Below are positions 25,415 to 33,776 of a stretch of DNA of 64,000 nt, one piece after another. Source of the stretch: Faucicola sp041855445 (lineage in GTDB: Bacteria > Pseudomonadota > Gammaproteobacteria > Pseudomonadales > Moraxellaceae); the NCBI GenBank assembly GCA_041855445.1, contig JBHAEG010000016.1, forward strand, positions 48,337 to 112,336, in the 5' to 3' direction. The notes below the pieces were generated by a model. It worked only from the letters and a program-made list of their open reading frames with translations, was not told the origin of the DNA and did not search any database. The translations under genes were made by a program, and so were the position numbers. Every line of letters begins with the position of its first letter. The stretch's first letter is position 1.

Positions 25415-25750
25415 ATGGCATCATTAAGATTTGAGCATGTGTCTATTGAAAAACTTGCAACTGTATATTATGAAGGGCGTAGCTTTAGTCGCTCAGTTTT
25501 TTTTGCAAATGGGCAACTTAAAATTCTAGGCATTTTGCTACCTTGTGATGAAAAAGTACCAGAATATGTATTTGCAACGGAAGCTTCTGAACGTATCGAA
25601 ATTTTATCTGGTGAATGTGAAGTAAAAGTCGCAGGCAGTGAAAATTTTACTTATTATGTCGCAGGTCAAAGCTTTGTCGTTGCAGGGCATAGTAACTATA
25701 TTATACGTAATAGTAAATTATTACAATATATTTGCCATTCAGATGGTTAA
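25415..25750 (+). CDS. ppnP: Pyrimidine/purine nucleoside phosphorylase PpnP (DUF1255)
   Basis: A 111-residue cupin. The C-terminal ~90 residues match PpnP: KILGILLP, EYVFATEASERIEILSGECEVKV, and AGQSFVVAGHSNYIIRN, with a C-terminal YICH. E. coli PpnP cleaves several nucleosides phosphorolytically. The ~20-residue N-terminal extension is of no known function. It lies 26 bp upstream of rlmB and may share its transcript. Confidence 0.75.
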   Translation: MASLRFEHVSIEKLATVYYEGRSFSRSVFFANGQLKILGILLPCDEKVPEYVFATEASERIEILSGECEVKVAGSENFTYYVAGQSFVVAGHSNYIIRNSKLLQYICHSDG

Positions 25751-25776
25751 TTGATTAAAGTTTTAAGGAAATATTA

Positions 25777-26550
25777 ATGGCAAAATCTGCCTACTTTTAT
25801 GGCATTCATGCAGTTCAGGCAATTTTAACTGAACGAGGCATTGATGGATTGGCATTATTTATTCAAGATGGCAGAGAAACTGACCCTGCCATGATAACAT
25901 TACAACAACTTGCAAAGCAAAACGGCATTAGTATTCAATTATCAGCTAAAGATAAATTAACAAAACTTACCAATAGTACTCAACATCAAGGGGTTGTTTT
26001 ACAGGCACGTTATCCAATATTGCAACATGAGCAAGATTTGGTAAATTTAATCCAACAAAAATCTGACATATTATTGCTTATTCTTGACCAAATTACTGAC
26101 CCAAATAATCTTGGAGCTTGTCTGCGAACAGCAGTTGCAATGGGCGTTGATGCCGTGATTGTACCTAAACATCATACATCAAGCATTACGCCTGCCGTTG
26201 CTAAAGTTGCCGTTGGAGCAACTGAGTTTATTCCATTTATTCAAGTAACAAACTTAGCAAGAACATTAAAAGATATTAAACAATTAGGTGTTTTTGTATA
26301 TGGCACAGCTCTTGATGCTACTGCATTGGCATTACAACAGTGTGATTTAACAGGTAAAATAGCGATTATTATGGGTTCAGAAGGTGATGGTATTCGCCGA
26401 TTAACCGCTGAGATGTGTGATAAACTGATTTATATTCCAATGTCAGGAAATCAACATGGTACAATTCAAAGTCTAAATGTTAGTGTAGCAACGGGTATGG
26501 TGTTGTACGAGGCTAATCGCCAACGTCAGCAACAAGTTTCATCAAATTAA
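25777..26550 (+). CDS. rlmB: 23S rRNA 2'-O-methyltransferase RlmB
   Basis: 257 residues. A small N-terminal substrate-binding domain (YGIHAVQAIL) is followed by a knotted SpoU domain with motif 1 LDQITDPNNLGACLRTA, motif 2 IMGSEGDGIRR and motif 3 IPMSG...SLNVSVATG. RlmB methylates the ribose of G2251 (E. coli numbering) in 23S rRNA using SAM. Length and motifs fit RlmB, not TrmH. A good AAGGAA precedes the ATG. Confidence 0.93.
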   Translation: MAKSAYFYGIHAVQAILTERGIDGLALFIQDGRETDPAMITLQQLAKQNGISIQLSAKDKLTKLTNSTQHQGVVLQARYPILQHEQDLVNLIQQKSDILLLILDQITDPNNLGACLRTAVAMGVDAVIVPKHHTSSITPAVAKVAVGATEFIPFIQVTNLARTLKDIKQLGVFVYGTALDATALALQQCDLTGKIAIIMGSEGDGIRRLTAEMCDKLIYIPMSGNQHGTIQSLNVSVATGMVLYEANRQRQQQVSSN

Positions 26551-26560
26551 ATAAAAGAGC

Positions 26561-26589
26561 TTGACACATACAGGGCTATTGTCTATAAT
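26561..26589 (+). promoter_or_regulatory. Consensus sigma-70 promoter of the initiator tRNA
   Basis: TTGACA (26561-26566), a 17-base spacer and TATAAT (26584-26589) match the consensus exactly. Transcription would start about ten bases before the mature tRNA. Such a promoter is expected for a stable RNA gene. Confidence 0.92.
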
Positions 26590-26605
26590 GTGCATTCTAA
26601 ATTGA

Positions 26606-26682
<77 letters not shown>

Positions 26683-26702
26683 CTTTTTAGTTTTCTTGAT
26701 GG

Positions 26703-26730
26703 CCCACCAACTAGATTTGTGGGTTTTTTT
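26703..26730 (+). terminator. Terminator after tRNA-fMet
   Basis: CCCAC and GTGGG flank an 11-base loop, followed by seven T. Partial read-through could feed rimP, which has no obvious strong promoter of its own. Confidence 0.75.
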
Positions 26731-26816
26731 GTATCTGTTAGTTTCTAAAAGACATTTTTTGATAAAAATAAACAAATGATGTCGATTGTAATATTAATTT
26801 TTATACTAAGGAAACC

Positions 26817-27314
26817 ATGAAACTATCAACTAAAGTTGCTGAGCTGACCAAAATCATTGAGCCAGCAGTGACTGCCTGTGATGTTAGCCTATGGGGCATT
26901 GAGTTTTTACCACAAGGAAGACGCTCCTTGTTACGCATTTACATCGAGGCATTGCCTGAAGATAAACTGCAAGGTAAGCAAGTAACTATCGAAGATTGTG
27001 CATCTGTGACGCATCAAGTAGGTGGCGTACTTGATGTACATGACCCAATTGCAGGCGAATATTTGTTAGAAGTGTCTTCTCCTGGATTAGACCGCTCTTT
27101 TTTCTCAGCACAACAACTACATGATTATATCAATGAAGTCATTAGTTTAAGATTAATTCACCCAATTGGGGAAGGAACGCAAAAACGGCGAAAACTTACA
27201 GGAAAACTATTGAAAATTGATGACTATCAGCTAATTCTTGAGTTAGATAATCAAGAACAAGTCGCTGTCATTTTAGATAATATTGATAAAGCCAATCTTA
27301 TCTATAATTTTTAA
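26817..27314 (+). CDS. rimP: Ribosome maturation factor RimP
   Basis: 165 residues with the family features WGIEFLPQGRRSLLRIYIE, then TIEDCASVTHQVGGVLDVHDPI and YLLEVSSPGLDRSF, and a C-terminal SH3-like barrel. RimP binds the free 30S subunit and assists maturation. It is the first protein gene of the rimP-nusA-infB-rbfA-truB-rpsO-pnp string. An AAGGAA ribosome binding site lies just before the ATG. Confidence 0.95.
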   Translation: MKLSTKVAELTKIIEPAVTACDVSLWGIEFLPQGRRSLLRIYIEALPEDKLQGKQVTIEDCASVTHQVGGVLDVHDPIAGEYLLEVSSPGLDRSFFSAQQLHDYINEVISLRLIHPIGEGTQKRRKLTGKLLKIDDYQLILELDNQEQVAVILDNIDKANLIYNF

Positions 27315-27408
27315 ATGATAAATGAAATTTAACTTATCAGTTTTTAATGGTAAGCCTTTCTAAACTGTCCATTTCGCTTATGGACATAGCAAAACTATAG
27401 GTGAATAC

Positions 27409-28890
27409 ATGAATAAAGAGATTTTAACGGTTGTAGAAACCGTTAGTAATGAAAAAGGCTTAAACCCTGAAGATGTTTTTGAAGCCATTGAACAAGCGTT
27501 GGTCGTATCTACCAAAAAGAAAGTGTATAGTGAACAGCCTGAAGTTGCAATTCGAGTCAAAATTGACCGCAAAACAGGTGATTATGATACATATCGTTAT
27601 TGGACGGTGGTCGCTGATGAAGACCACGAAATGCCTGCTTGCCAATTAGCCATTAGTGATTTAGATGAAACACAATGGAAAATTGGCGATATTAAAGAAG
27701 AACAAATCGAATCAATTGAGTTTGGACGCATTGCTGCAACACAAGCCAAACAAGTGATTATTCAAAAAATTCGTGAAGCTGAACGTTCATTAATTGCCGA
27801 TGCGTATGAACCTCGAGTTGGTGAAATGCTAATGGGCGAAGTTAAAAAGCAGGCTAAAGACGGGTATATTATTGACTTAGGCGAAAATGTTGAAGCATTT
27901 TTAGCTCGGGAAAATATGTTGCCTCGTGAACAATTACGAGTAAAAAGCCGTGTTAATGCCATTTTATTAGAAGTCAAACGTGACAATCGAGGTTCACAGT
28001 TGGTACTTTCTCGCTCAGCTCCACAGATGTTGGTGGCTTTGATGCAAAAAGAAATCCCAGAAATTGCCGAACAAATTATCGAAATTCGTGATGTGGCTCG
28101 TCACCCTGGTGTTCGTTCAAAAGTATCTGTCAAAACCAATGACCATCGTATTGACCCTGTTGGGGCGTGTATTGGTATGCGTGGTACACGAATTCAAGCA
28201 GTACAACAAGAGCTCGATGGTGAACGGGTTGATGTCATTGTATGGTCAGACGACCCTGTACAATATATCATTAGTGCCTTAGAGCCAGCTGATGTAAATC
28301 GTATTATTTTAGATGAAGATACCAAAACTGCAGATATTATTTTTGCAACGAATGACCAATTAGCGAGAGCAATTGGCTCACATGGACAAAATGTGCGTTT
28401 GGCTTCTGAATTAACAGGCTACAAACTTAGCATGATGCTAGAAGATGAATATAATGCTCAACAAGAATCTGAAGTAAAAGCATATATTGATTTATTTTAT
28501 CATCGTTTAGAAGTTGATAACGATTTAGCTCAAGCTCTTGTTGATATTGGTTTTACAAGCTTAGAAGAAGTTGCTTATGTTCCTGTTGAAACGTTTTACG
28601 ACATTGAAGGGCTAGACGATGAGGCAATTATTGCAATTCAAGAACGAGCTAAAGAAGCGATTATCGCTGATGAGTTGCAAAAAACTATGAAGCAACCTAG
28701 CGAAGCATTATTACATATGGAAGGTATGACTCAAGAATGGGCATACAAACTGGCTGAACATGATATTATGACCTTAGATGACCTTGCAGAACAAGCTATC
28801 TTTGAATTAGTTGATATCCTTAAAGATATTGATGAAAAAACTGCAGGCTCACTTATCATGAAAGCCCGTGAATCTTGGTTTAACGAATAA
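27409..28890 (+). CDS. nusA: Transcription elongation/termination factor NusA
   Basis: 493 residues. The N-terminal RNA polymerase-binding domain, S1 domain (about 135-200), two KH domains (IGMRGTRIQAVQQEL and IGSHGQNVRLASEL) and two C-terminal acidic helix-hairpin repeats give the full proteobacterial architecture. NusA modulates pausing, termination and antitermination. It is 94 bp after rimP, with AGGTGA before the start. Confidence 0.96.
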   Translation: MNKEILTVVETVSNEKGLNPEDVFEAIEQALVVSTKKKVYSEQPEVAIRVKIDRKTGDYDTYRYWTVVADEDHEMPACQLAISDLDETQWKIGDIKEEQIESIEFGRIAATQAKQVIIQKIREAERSLIADAYEPRVGEMLMGEVKKQAKDGYIIDLGENVEAFLARENMLPREQLRVKSRVNAILLEVKRDNRGSQLVLSRSAPQMLVALMQKEIPEIAEQIIEIRDVARHPGVRSKVSVKTNDHRIDPVGACIGMRGTRIQAVQQELDGERVDVIVWSDDPVQYIISALEPADVNRIILDEDTKTADIIFATNDQLARAIGSHGQNVRLASELTGYKLSMMLEDEYNAQQESEVKAYIDLFYHRLEVDNDLAQALVDIGFTSLEEVAYVPVETFYDIEGLDDEAIIAIQERAKEAIIADELQKTMKQPSEALLHMEGMTQEWAYKLAEHDIMTLDDLAEQAIFELVDILKDIDEKTAGSLIMKARESWFNE

Positions 28891-28903
28891 AAAAGGTGAA
28901 TGA

Positions 28904-31690
28904 ATGGCAGATAAAACCGTCAAAGAACTTGCAGAAAAGACCAGAAAGTCAGTTGAAGTCATTAAAAAACAACTGGTAAGTGCAGGTCTATCTGCCAGAG
29001 GGGACAATGACATCGTCACCGAGCAAGAGCAAGAAAAGCTGGTGGCATTTTTAAAGAAAAATCAAGGGCAAAAGGATAAACCCCGTATCAGCATTAAAAG
29101 CAAAACCACCTCAACGGCGAAAGTGACAGGCACTTCAGGTAAAGCTAAAAGCGTTAATGTTGAAGTTCGTAAAAAAATGGTTTTTAACAAACCTGACCCA
29201 GATAAACTTGCTCAAGAAGTGGCTGCTCGTGAAAAAGCAGTCAAAGAAGCTCAAGAACGACAAGAACAAATCGCTCGTGAAAAGGCAGATAAAGAAAAAG
29301 CTCTGGCAAAAGCCAAACAAGAAGCCGAAAAACGTCAGCAAGCTACCTTGGACGCTATGCGAGCAAACTTTGGTGACAACAAAAAAACCTCGTCAGAACC
29401 TGTCAGTGTTGTTGTTAAAAAAGGTAGTTCAGAGCCTGTCGCCAATAGTGTTGTCACAAATGCAACCGTAGTAAAAGCGACTGTAGAAAAAGCCAATAAA
29501 AAAGCTGATATTAAAAAACCTGTAAACAAAAAAGCAGACAGTAAAAAAGAAAGTCATATTGAACGCAAAGCCCGTGAAGCAGAAGAAGAACGCCTGCGTA
29601 AAATAGAAATCGAAAATCGCCGTAAAGCTGCTGAAGAGGCTCAAAAACGCACATTAGAACAAATGCGTCAAATGGCGAGTAAATATGCTGACAAAGATAC
29701 TGAAACTGCGGTTATCCGTAAAGATGAGCCACTTGCACAAGGTCTAGTAGGACAAGCGTTAGAAGAGTCTTTTGAGCAAGAACGCCGTGAAATTAAACGA
29801 GGCACTGCAAACGCCAACACCAAAGGTCGCCGTCGTCGCCGTGAAGATGAAGAAGAAAGAGAAATTAAAAATCGTTCTCGTGGCTTAAAATCTTCACATG
29901 CAAACAAACATAAATTTGAAAAACCTGTTGAAAAAATCGTACACAATGTAGAGATTGGCGAAACGATAATTGTTTCAGACCTTGCTCAAAAAATGGCGAT
30001 TAAAGCCCGTGAAGTCGTCAAAATGTTGATGAAAATGGGTGAATTGGTGCGTGAAAATGAAAGTATCGACCAAGAAACGGCTGCACTATTAGTTGAAGAA
30101 ATGGGGCATAACCCTGTTTTAGTGAGTGATACTCATGTTGAAGATGCCCTGCGTGAATCTGTTGGCGAAAAAAGTAGTAATGTACAAACACGACCACCTG
30201 TGGTCACAATTATGGGTCATGTTGACCATGGTAAAACTTCATTACTTGATAAAATTCGTGCGACAAAAGTTGCATCAGGCGAGGCTGGCGGTATTACCCA
30301 ACATATTGGGGCATATCACGTAGAAACTGAGCAAGGGGTTATCACCTTTTTAGACACACCTGGACATGCGGCCTTTACTGCAATGCGTTCTCGTGGTGCT
30401 AAAGCGACTGATATTGTCGTGTTAGTTGTCGCTGCTGATGATGGTATGATGCCACAAACTGCCGAAGCCATTGACCATGCTAGAGCAGCAGGTACACCAA
30501 TTATTGTCGCAATTAATAAAATTGACAAAGACACTGCCGACCCAGACCGTGTATTAAATGATTTAACCACTAAAGAAGTCATTGCTGAAGAATGGGGCGG
30601 TGATACCCCTGTTGTTAAAGTATCAGCATTAACAGGTCAAGGCATTGATGAGCTACTAGAAGTTATTCATTTACAAGCAGAAATGATGGAACTTGAAGTC
30701 GCAACTGACGGTGCCGCTCAAGGAGTTGTCATTGAGTCACGTCTAGAAAAAGGACGTGGGGCAGTTGTTAGTTTGCTAGTAAAACAAGGTACATTAAATC
30801 AAGGCGACCTAGTTTTAGCTGGTGAATATTATGGTAAAGTACGAGCCATGACTGATGAAAATGGCAAAAAAATCAAAACCGCAGGTCCTTCAATTCCTGT
30901 TGAGATTTTAGGTTTACCAGATACCCCAGCCGCAGGTAGCGAATTTATGGTGGTTGATGACGAGAAAAAAGCTCGTGAAGTCGCCGAATATCGTATGGTG
31001 CGTGAACGTGAACGAATTTTAGAACGTCAAGCAAAAACTCGTTTAGAAAATTTATTTGACCAAATGAGCGATGCCAAATTACCAACGGTAAATTTAATTT
31101 TAAAAACTGATGTACGAGGCTCGCTTGAAGCATTATTAACAGCTTTAGATGAACTCTCTACCGATGAAGTCAAAGTTAAAGTCATCAGCTCAGGGGTTGG
31201 GCCTATTTCTGAATCAGATGTGGTATTAGCTGAGTCAAGCGAAGCCGTATTACTTGGCTTTAATGTGCGAGCTGACAATACTGCAAAACGTAAAGCAGAT
31301 GATGCAGGCTTAGATATTCGTTATTATAGTGTGATTTATGGGCTGATTGATGATGTTAAGTCTGCAATGAGTGGATTGTTAGCCCCAGAACATCGTGAAC
31401 AAATTTTAGGTATTGCTGAAGTGCGTGAAGTCTTCCATTCTAGCCGATTTGGAGCGGCAGCTGGCTGTATGGTGATAGAAGGTAATATCTTGCGTAATAA
31501 ACCTATTCGTGTCTTGCGTAATAACCAAGTGATTTTCACAGGTCAATTACAATCATTACGCCGTTTTAAAGATGACGTTAATGAAGTACGGGCAGGCATG
31601 GAATGTGGTCTTGCAGTCAAAGGCTATGATGTTGCTGTCGGCGATAAAATCGAAGTCTTTGAAATTCATGAAATTAAACGTAGCTTATAA
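28904..31690 (+). CDS. infB: Translation initiation factor IF-2
   Basis: 928 residues. An N-terminal IF2N helix domain and a long charged Lys/Glu/Ala-rich linker (about 70-380) precede a second IF2N-like segment. The G domain has GHVDHGKTSLLD near residue 438, DTPGHAAF and NKID, followed by the C1/C2 domains. IF-2 brings initiator tRNA to the ribosome, so its placement behind the tRNA-fMet gene is apt. It starts 13 bp after nusA. An internal start giving a shorter IF-2 form, as in E. coli, is possible but not shown. Confidence 0.97.
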   Translation: MADKTVKELAEKTRKSVEVIKKQLVSAGLSARGDNDIVTEQEQEKLVAFLKKNQGQKDKPRISIKSKTTSTAKVTGTSGKAKSVNVEVRKKMVFNKPDPDKLAQEVAAREKAVKEAQERQEQIAREKADKEKALAKAKQEAEKRQQATLDAMRANFGDNKKTSSEPVSVVVKKGSSEPVANSVVTNATVVKATVEKANKKADIKKPVNKKADSKKESHIERKAREAEEERLRKIEIENRRKAAEEAQKRTLEQMRQMASKYADKDTETAVIRKDEPLAQGLVGQALEESFEQERREIKRGTANANTKGRRRRREDEEEREIKNRSRGLKSSHANKHKFEKPVEKIVHNVEIGETIIVSDLAQKMAIKAREVVKMLMKMGELVRENESIDQETAALLVEEMGHNPVLVSDTHVEDALRESVGEKSSNVQTRPPVVTIMGHVDHGKTSLLDKIRATKVASGEAGGITQHIGAYHVETEQGVITFLDTPGHAAFTAMRSRGAKATDIVVLVVAADDGMMPQTAEAIDHARAAGTPIIVAINKIDKDTADPDRVLNDLTTKEVIAEEWGGDTPVVKVSALTGQGIDELLEVIHLQAEMMELEVATDGAAQGVVIESRLEKGRGAVVSLLVKQGTLNQGDLVLAGEYYGKVRAMTDENGKKIKTAGPSIPVEILGLPDTPAAGSEFMVVDDEKKAREVAEYRMVRERERILERQAKTRLENLFDQMSDAKLPTVNLILKTDVRGSLEALLTALDELSTDEVKVKVISSGVGPISESDVVLAESSEAVLLGFNVRADNTAKRKADDAGLDIRYYSVIYGLIDDVKSAMSGLLAPEHREQILGIAEVREVFHSSRFGAAAGCMVIEGNILRNKPIRVLRNNQVIFTGQLQSLRRFKDDVNEVRAGMECGLAVKGYDVAVGDKIEVFEIHEIKRSL

Positions 31691-31716
31691 ATAGTTTTTT
31701 GATTATTTATTACATC

Positions 31717-31757
31717 AGGTCTAATGAACAATACTTTTGTTTAGTTAGACCTTTTTA
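31717..31757 (+). terminator. Hairpin with T tract between infB and rbfA
   Basis: AGGTCTAA (31717-31724) pairs with TTAGACCT (31745-31752), with inner AACA/TGTT pairing, followed by a TTTTATTATT tract. It lies inside the operon and probably lowers, not ends, transcription into rbfA. Confidence 0.6.
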
Positions 31758-31788
31758 TTATTAAAATTTTATAAATAAGGAAAAATAC

Positions 31789-32184
31789 ATGAACCAACGC
31801 TTACAACGTTTGGCAGACCAAATTCAACGTGAACTTGCCGTGTTAATTCGTGATGAAATTAATGACCCACGTTTAACAGGTTTTGTCACTATTTCTGGGG
31901 TAAAAATTAGTGCTGATTTAGGCTATGCTGATATTTATGTAACGATTATGGAACCTTCCATGAATGATGTCATGCAAAAAGATAATCATGAACAAAGCTT
32001 ACAAGTTTTGAATAATGCGTCAGGGTTTTTACGCACACAATTAAGCCATATTTTAAAAACTCGTACCACACCTCGTTTACGTTTTCATTATGATGAAGTC
32101 ACTGCAAATGCTAATTATATGATGAATTTAATCTCAAAAGCCGTACAAAGTAGCGATAAACATACCAGTGATAACAATGACTAA
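31789..32184 (+). CDS. rbfA: 30S ribosome-binding factor RbfA
   Basis: 131 residues with the KH-like fold pattern: RLADQIQRELAVLIRDEINDPRL, DLGYADIYVTI, and LRTQLSHILKTRTTPRLRFHYDE. RbfA acts in late 30S maturation and cold adaptation. The C-terminal tail is rich in Ser, Asp and Asn. Its stop overlaps the truB start (ATGACTAA). Confidence 0.94.
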   Translation: MNQRLQRLADQIQRELAVLIRDEINDPRLTGFVTISGVKISADLGYADIYVTIMEPSMNDVMQKDNHEQSLQVLNNASGFLRTQLSHILKTRTTPRLRFHYDEVTANANYMMNLISKAVQSSDKHTSDNND

Positions 32185-33106
32185 ACGCATTATTTCTGGG
32201 GTCTTACTGATGGATAAACCTCAAGGTATGACCTCGCAACAACTTGTATCAAAAGTCAAATATCTGTTTAAATCTGAGCATCATGATAGTAAAAAGGCAG
32301 GACATACAGGAACGCTTGACCCGATGGCGACAGGTTTATTACCCATTTGTTTGGGCGAAGCCACAAAATTTAGTCATTATCAACTAGATGCTGACAAATC
32401 TTATCAAGCGATTATCCAGTTAGGACAAAGAACCGATACAGGTGATGCTGATGGGCAAGTTATTGAAAATTCAGAAATTTTACCTATCAATGATAAGCAA
32501 CTTCGTCAAATAGAACAACAATTTTTAGGCAAACAATTACAAACACCACCTATGTATTCTGCCTTAAAAAAAGATGGTAAAAAATTATACGAGCTGGCAA
32601 GAGCTGGCATTGAAATTGAACGAAAAACCCGTGAAATTGAGATTTTTTCTTTACAACTTAATGTATTAGCTGATGATAAATTAAAATTAAATGTATGTTG
32701 TTCAAAAGGCACTTATGTACGAGTGTTAGCGGAAGACATTGCTAAATCGTTGCATATGCTAGGACATTTAGTGTCACTTCGGCGAACAGCAACGGGAAAT
32801 TTTGATATTTCTCAATCAGTGACATTAGCCCATTTTGAACAATTATCATTAGAAAAACGTTTAGAGTTATTGTTGCCTGTGGATAGTTGTATTGATTTTT
32901 TAGCTAAATTAATATTAGACAATGAAAAAAGCCAACGAATTTTACAAGGGCAACGATTAAACATCAAACACCTAGCCAATAGCCAACATATTTTAATAAA
33001 TAAAACTCAAGAAATTCGATTATTTAATGAAAATCATCAGTTTTTAGGATTGGCAAGTTTAGAACCATCTGGAAGATTACAACCAATTAAATTAGTAAAG
33101 ATTTAA
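32177..33106 (+). CDS. truB: tRNA pseudouridine-55 synthase TruB
   Basis: 309 residues from the ATG that overlaps the rbfA stop; an upstream GTG at 32168 would add three residues. The catalytic Asp48 sits in AGHTGTLDPMATG, followed by LPICLGEATKF and the YMYSALK-like PPMYSALKKDGKKLYELARAG. The CSKGTYVRVLAEDIA motif and a C-terminal PUA-like region complete it. TruB makes pseudouridine 55 in the T loop of tRNAs. Translational coupling to rbfA is likely, since no separate ribosome binding site is seen. Confidence 0.95.
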   Translation: MTKRIISGVLLMDKPQGMTSQQLVSKVKYLFKSEHHDSKKAGHTGTLDPMATGLLPICLGEATKFSHYQLDADKSYQAIIQLGQRTDTGDADGQVIENSEILPINDKQLRQIEQQFLGKQLQTPPMYSALKKDGKKLYELARAGIEIERKTREIEIFSLQLNVLADDKLKLNVCCSKGTYVRVLAEDIAKSLHMLGHLVSLRRTATGNFDISQSVTLAHFEQLSLEKRLELLLPVDSCIDFLAKLILDNEKSQRILQGQRLNIKHLANSQHILINKTQEIRLFNENHQFLGLASLEPSGRLQPIKLVKI

Positions 33107-33136
33107 AAACTGGCTTTTATTTTAGGATTTTTTTTG

Positions 33137-33214
33137 TTAGAATAGCCGACTTATTCTAGTTTTATCAATGAATAATGATTAACTACGGAGAAGCGTGGTT
33201 AATGGCTATTCTAA
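33137..33214 (+). promoter_or_regulatory. Nested inverted repeats in the rpsO leader
   Basis: Outer arms TTAGAATAGCC (33137-33147) and GGCTATTCTAA (33204-33214) are perfect complements over 11 bp. Inside lies a second hairpin, TTAACTACG (33179-33187) with CGTGGTTAA (33194-33202). The left outer arm overlaps an extended -10 (TG-T-TAGAAT). The position 27-105 bases before the S15 start suggests an S15-responsive mRNA structure, since rpsO is autoregulated in several bacteria by unrelated leader folds. Confidence 0.6.
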
Positions 33215-33241
33215 AAATTTAGCTTCTCATGGAGAAATCTC

Positions 33242-33508
33242 ATGCTAACTAATACAGACCGTGCGGATATTATCGCAAAATTTCAACGTAGCGACAATGA
33301 CACTGGTTCACCAGAAGTACAAATCGCTTTATTAACAGCTCGTATCAATGATTTACAGCCACATTTTAAAGAGCATAAAGCTGACCATCATAGTCGCCGT
33401 GGTTTAATTCGTATGGTAAATCAACGCCGTAAGTTGCTTGACTACTTAAAAGGTAAAGATAGCGAGCGTTATGCAAAGCTTATCACTGAATTAGATTTAC
33501 GCCGTTAA
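33242..33508 (+). CDS. rpsO: 30S ribosomal protein S15
   Basis: 88 residues, with the S15 signatures TGSPEVQIALLTARINDLQPHFKEHKAD and HSRRGLIRMVNQRRKLLDYLK. S15 binds 16S rRNA helices early in platform assembly. It lies between truB and pnp as in E. coli, with GGAGAAA as ribosome binding site and a terminator after. Confidence 0.97.
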   Translation: MLTNTDRADIIAKFQRSDNDTGSPEVQIALLTARINDLQPHFKEHKADHHSRRGLIRMVNQRRKLLDYLKGKDSERYAKLITELDLRR

Positions 33509-33541
33509 TCTTAATTTGGGAAAAGTTTTTATCAGAAAAAG

Positions 33542-33570
33542 AACGACTGTCATCATGATAGTCGTTTTTT
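33542..33570 (+). terminator. Terminator after rpsO
   Basis: ACGACTGTCA and TGATAGTCGT form a ~10-bp stem with one mismatch around a short loop, followed by six T. Confidence 0.85.
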
Positions 33571-33660
33571 GTTATGGTGATTTTAGCAAAATACGAGTAC
33601 AATAGAATGTTGTGTTGTTTTAAAAAATAAAGCAAGATAACTATCAACCAATTAACATTT

Positions 33661-33744
33661 TTTATCCAGTATATCGCTTCTAAGATTTATTTTTTTGTGA
33701 GTGGTAAAAAAAGAAAATAAACCTTAGGGGCTAGACTGGATAAA
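33661..33744 (+). promoter_or_regulatory. Long stem-loop in the pnp leader (RNase III-site-like)
   Basis: TTTATCCAGT (33661-33670) is the exact complement of ACTGGATAAA (33735-33744). Above it CTAAG/CTTAG (33680-33684 with 33723-33727) and TTTAT/ATAAA (33686-33690 with 33717-33721) pair, giving an ~84-nt interrupted duplex ending 32 bases before the pnp start. In E. coli the pnp leader forms a similar long hairpin cut by RNase III and then used by PNPase to repress itself. Equivalent function here is inferred. Confidence 0.65.
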
Positions 33745-33776
33745 TTTTTTAGTTTTTATTATATATTAGGATAAAT

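Noticed and set aside
29135..29946. Several phenylalanine- or arginine-rich minus-strand frames opposite infB
   Set aside because: They arise from the Lys/Glu-rich repeats of the IF-2 linker read on the other strand; no independent signals.
33137..33214. Interpretation of the rpsO inverted repeat as a rho-independent terminator of truB
   Set aside because: The right arm is followed by AAAAATTT, not a T run on the plus strand, and the structure is nested, which fits a leader structure better.
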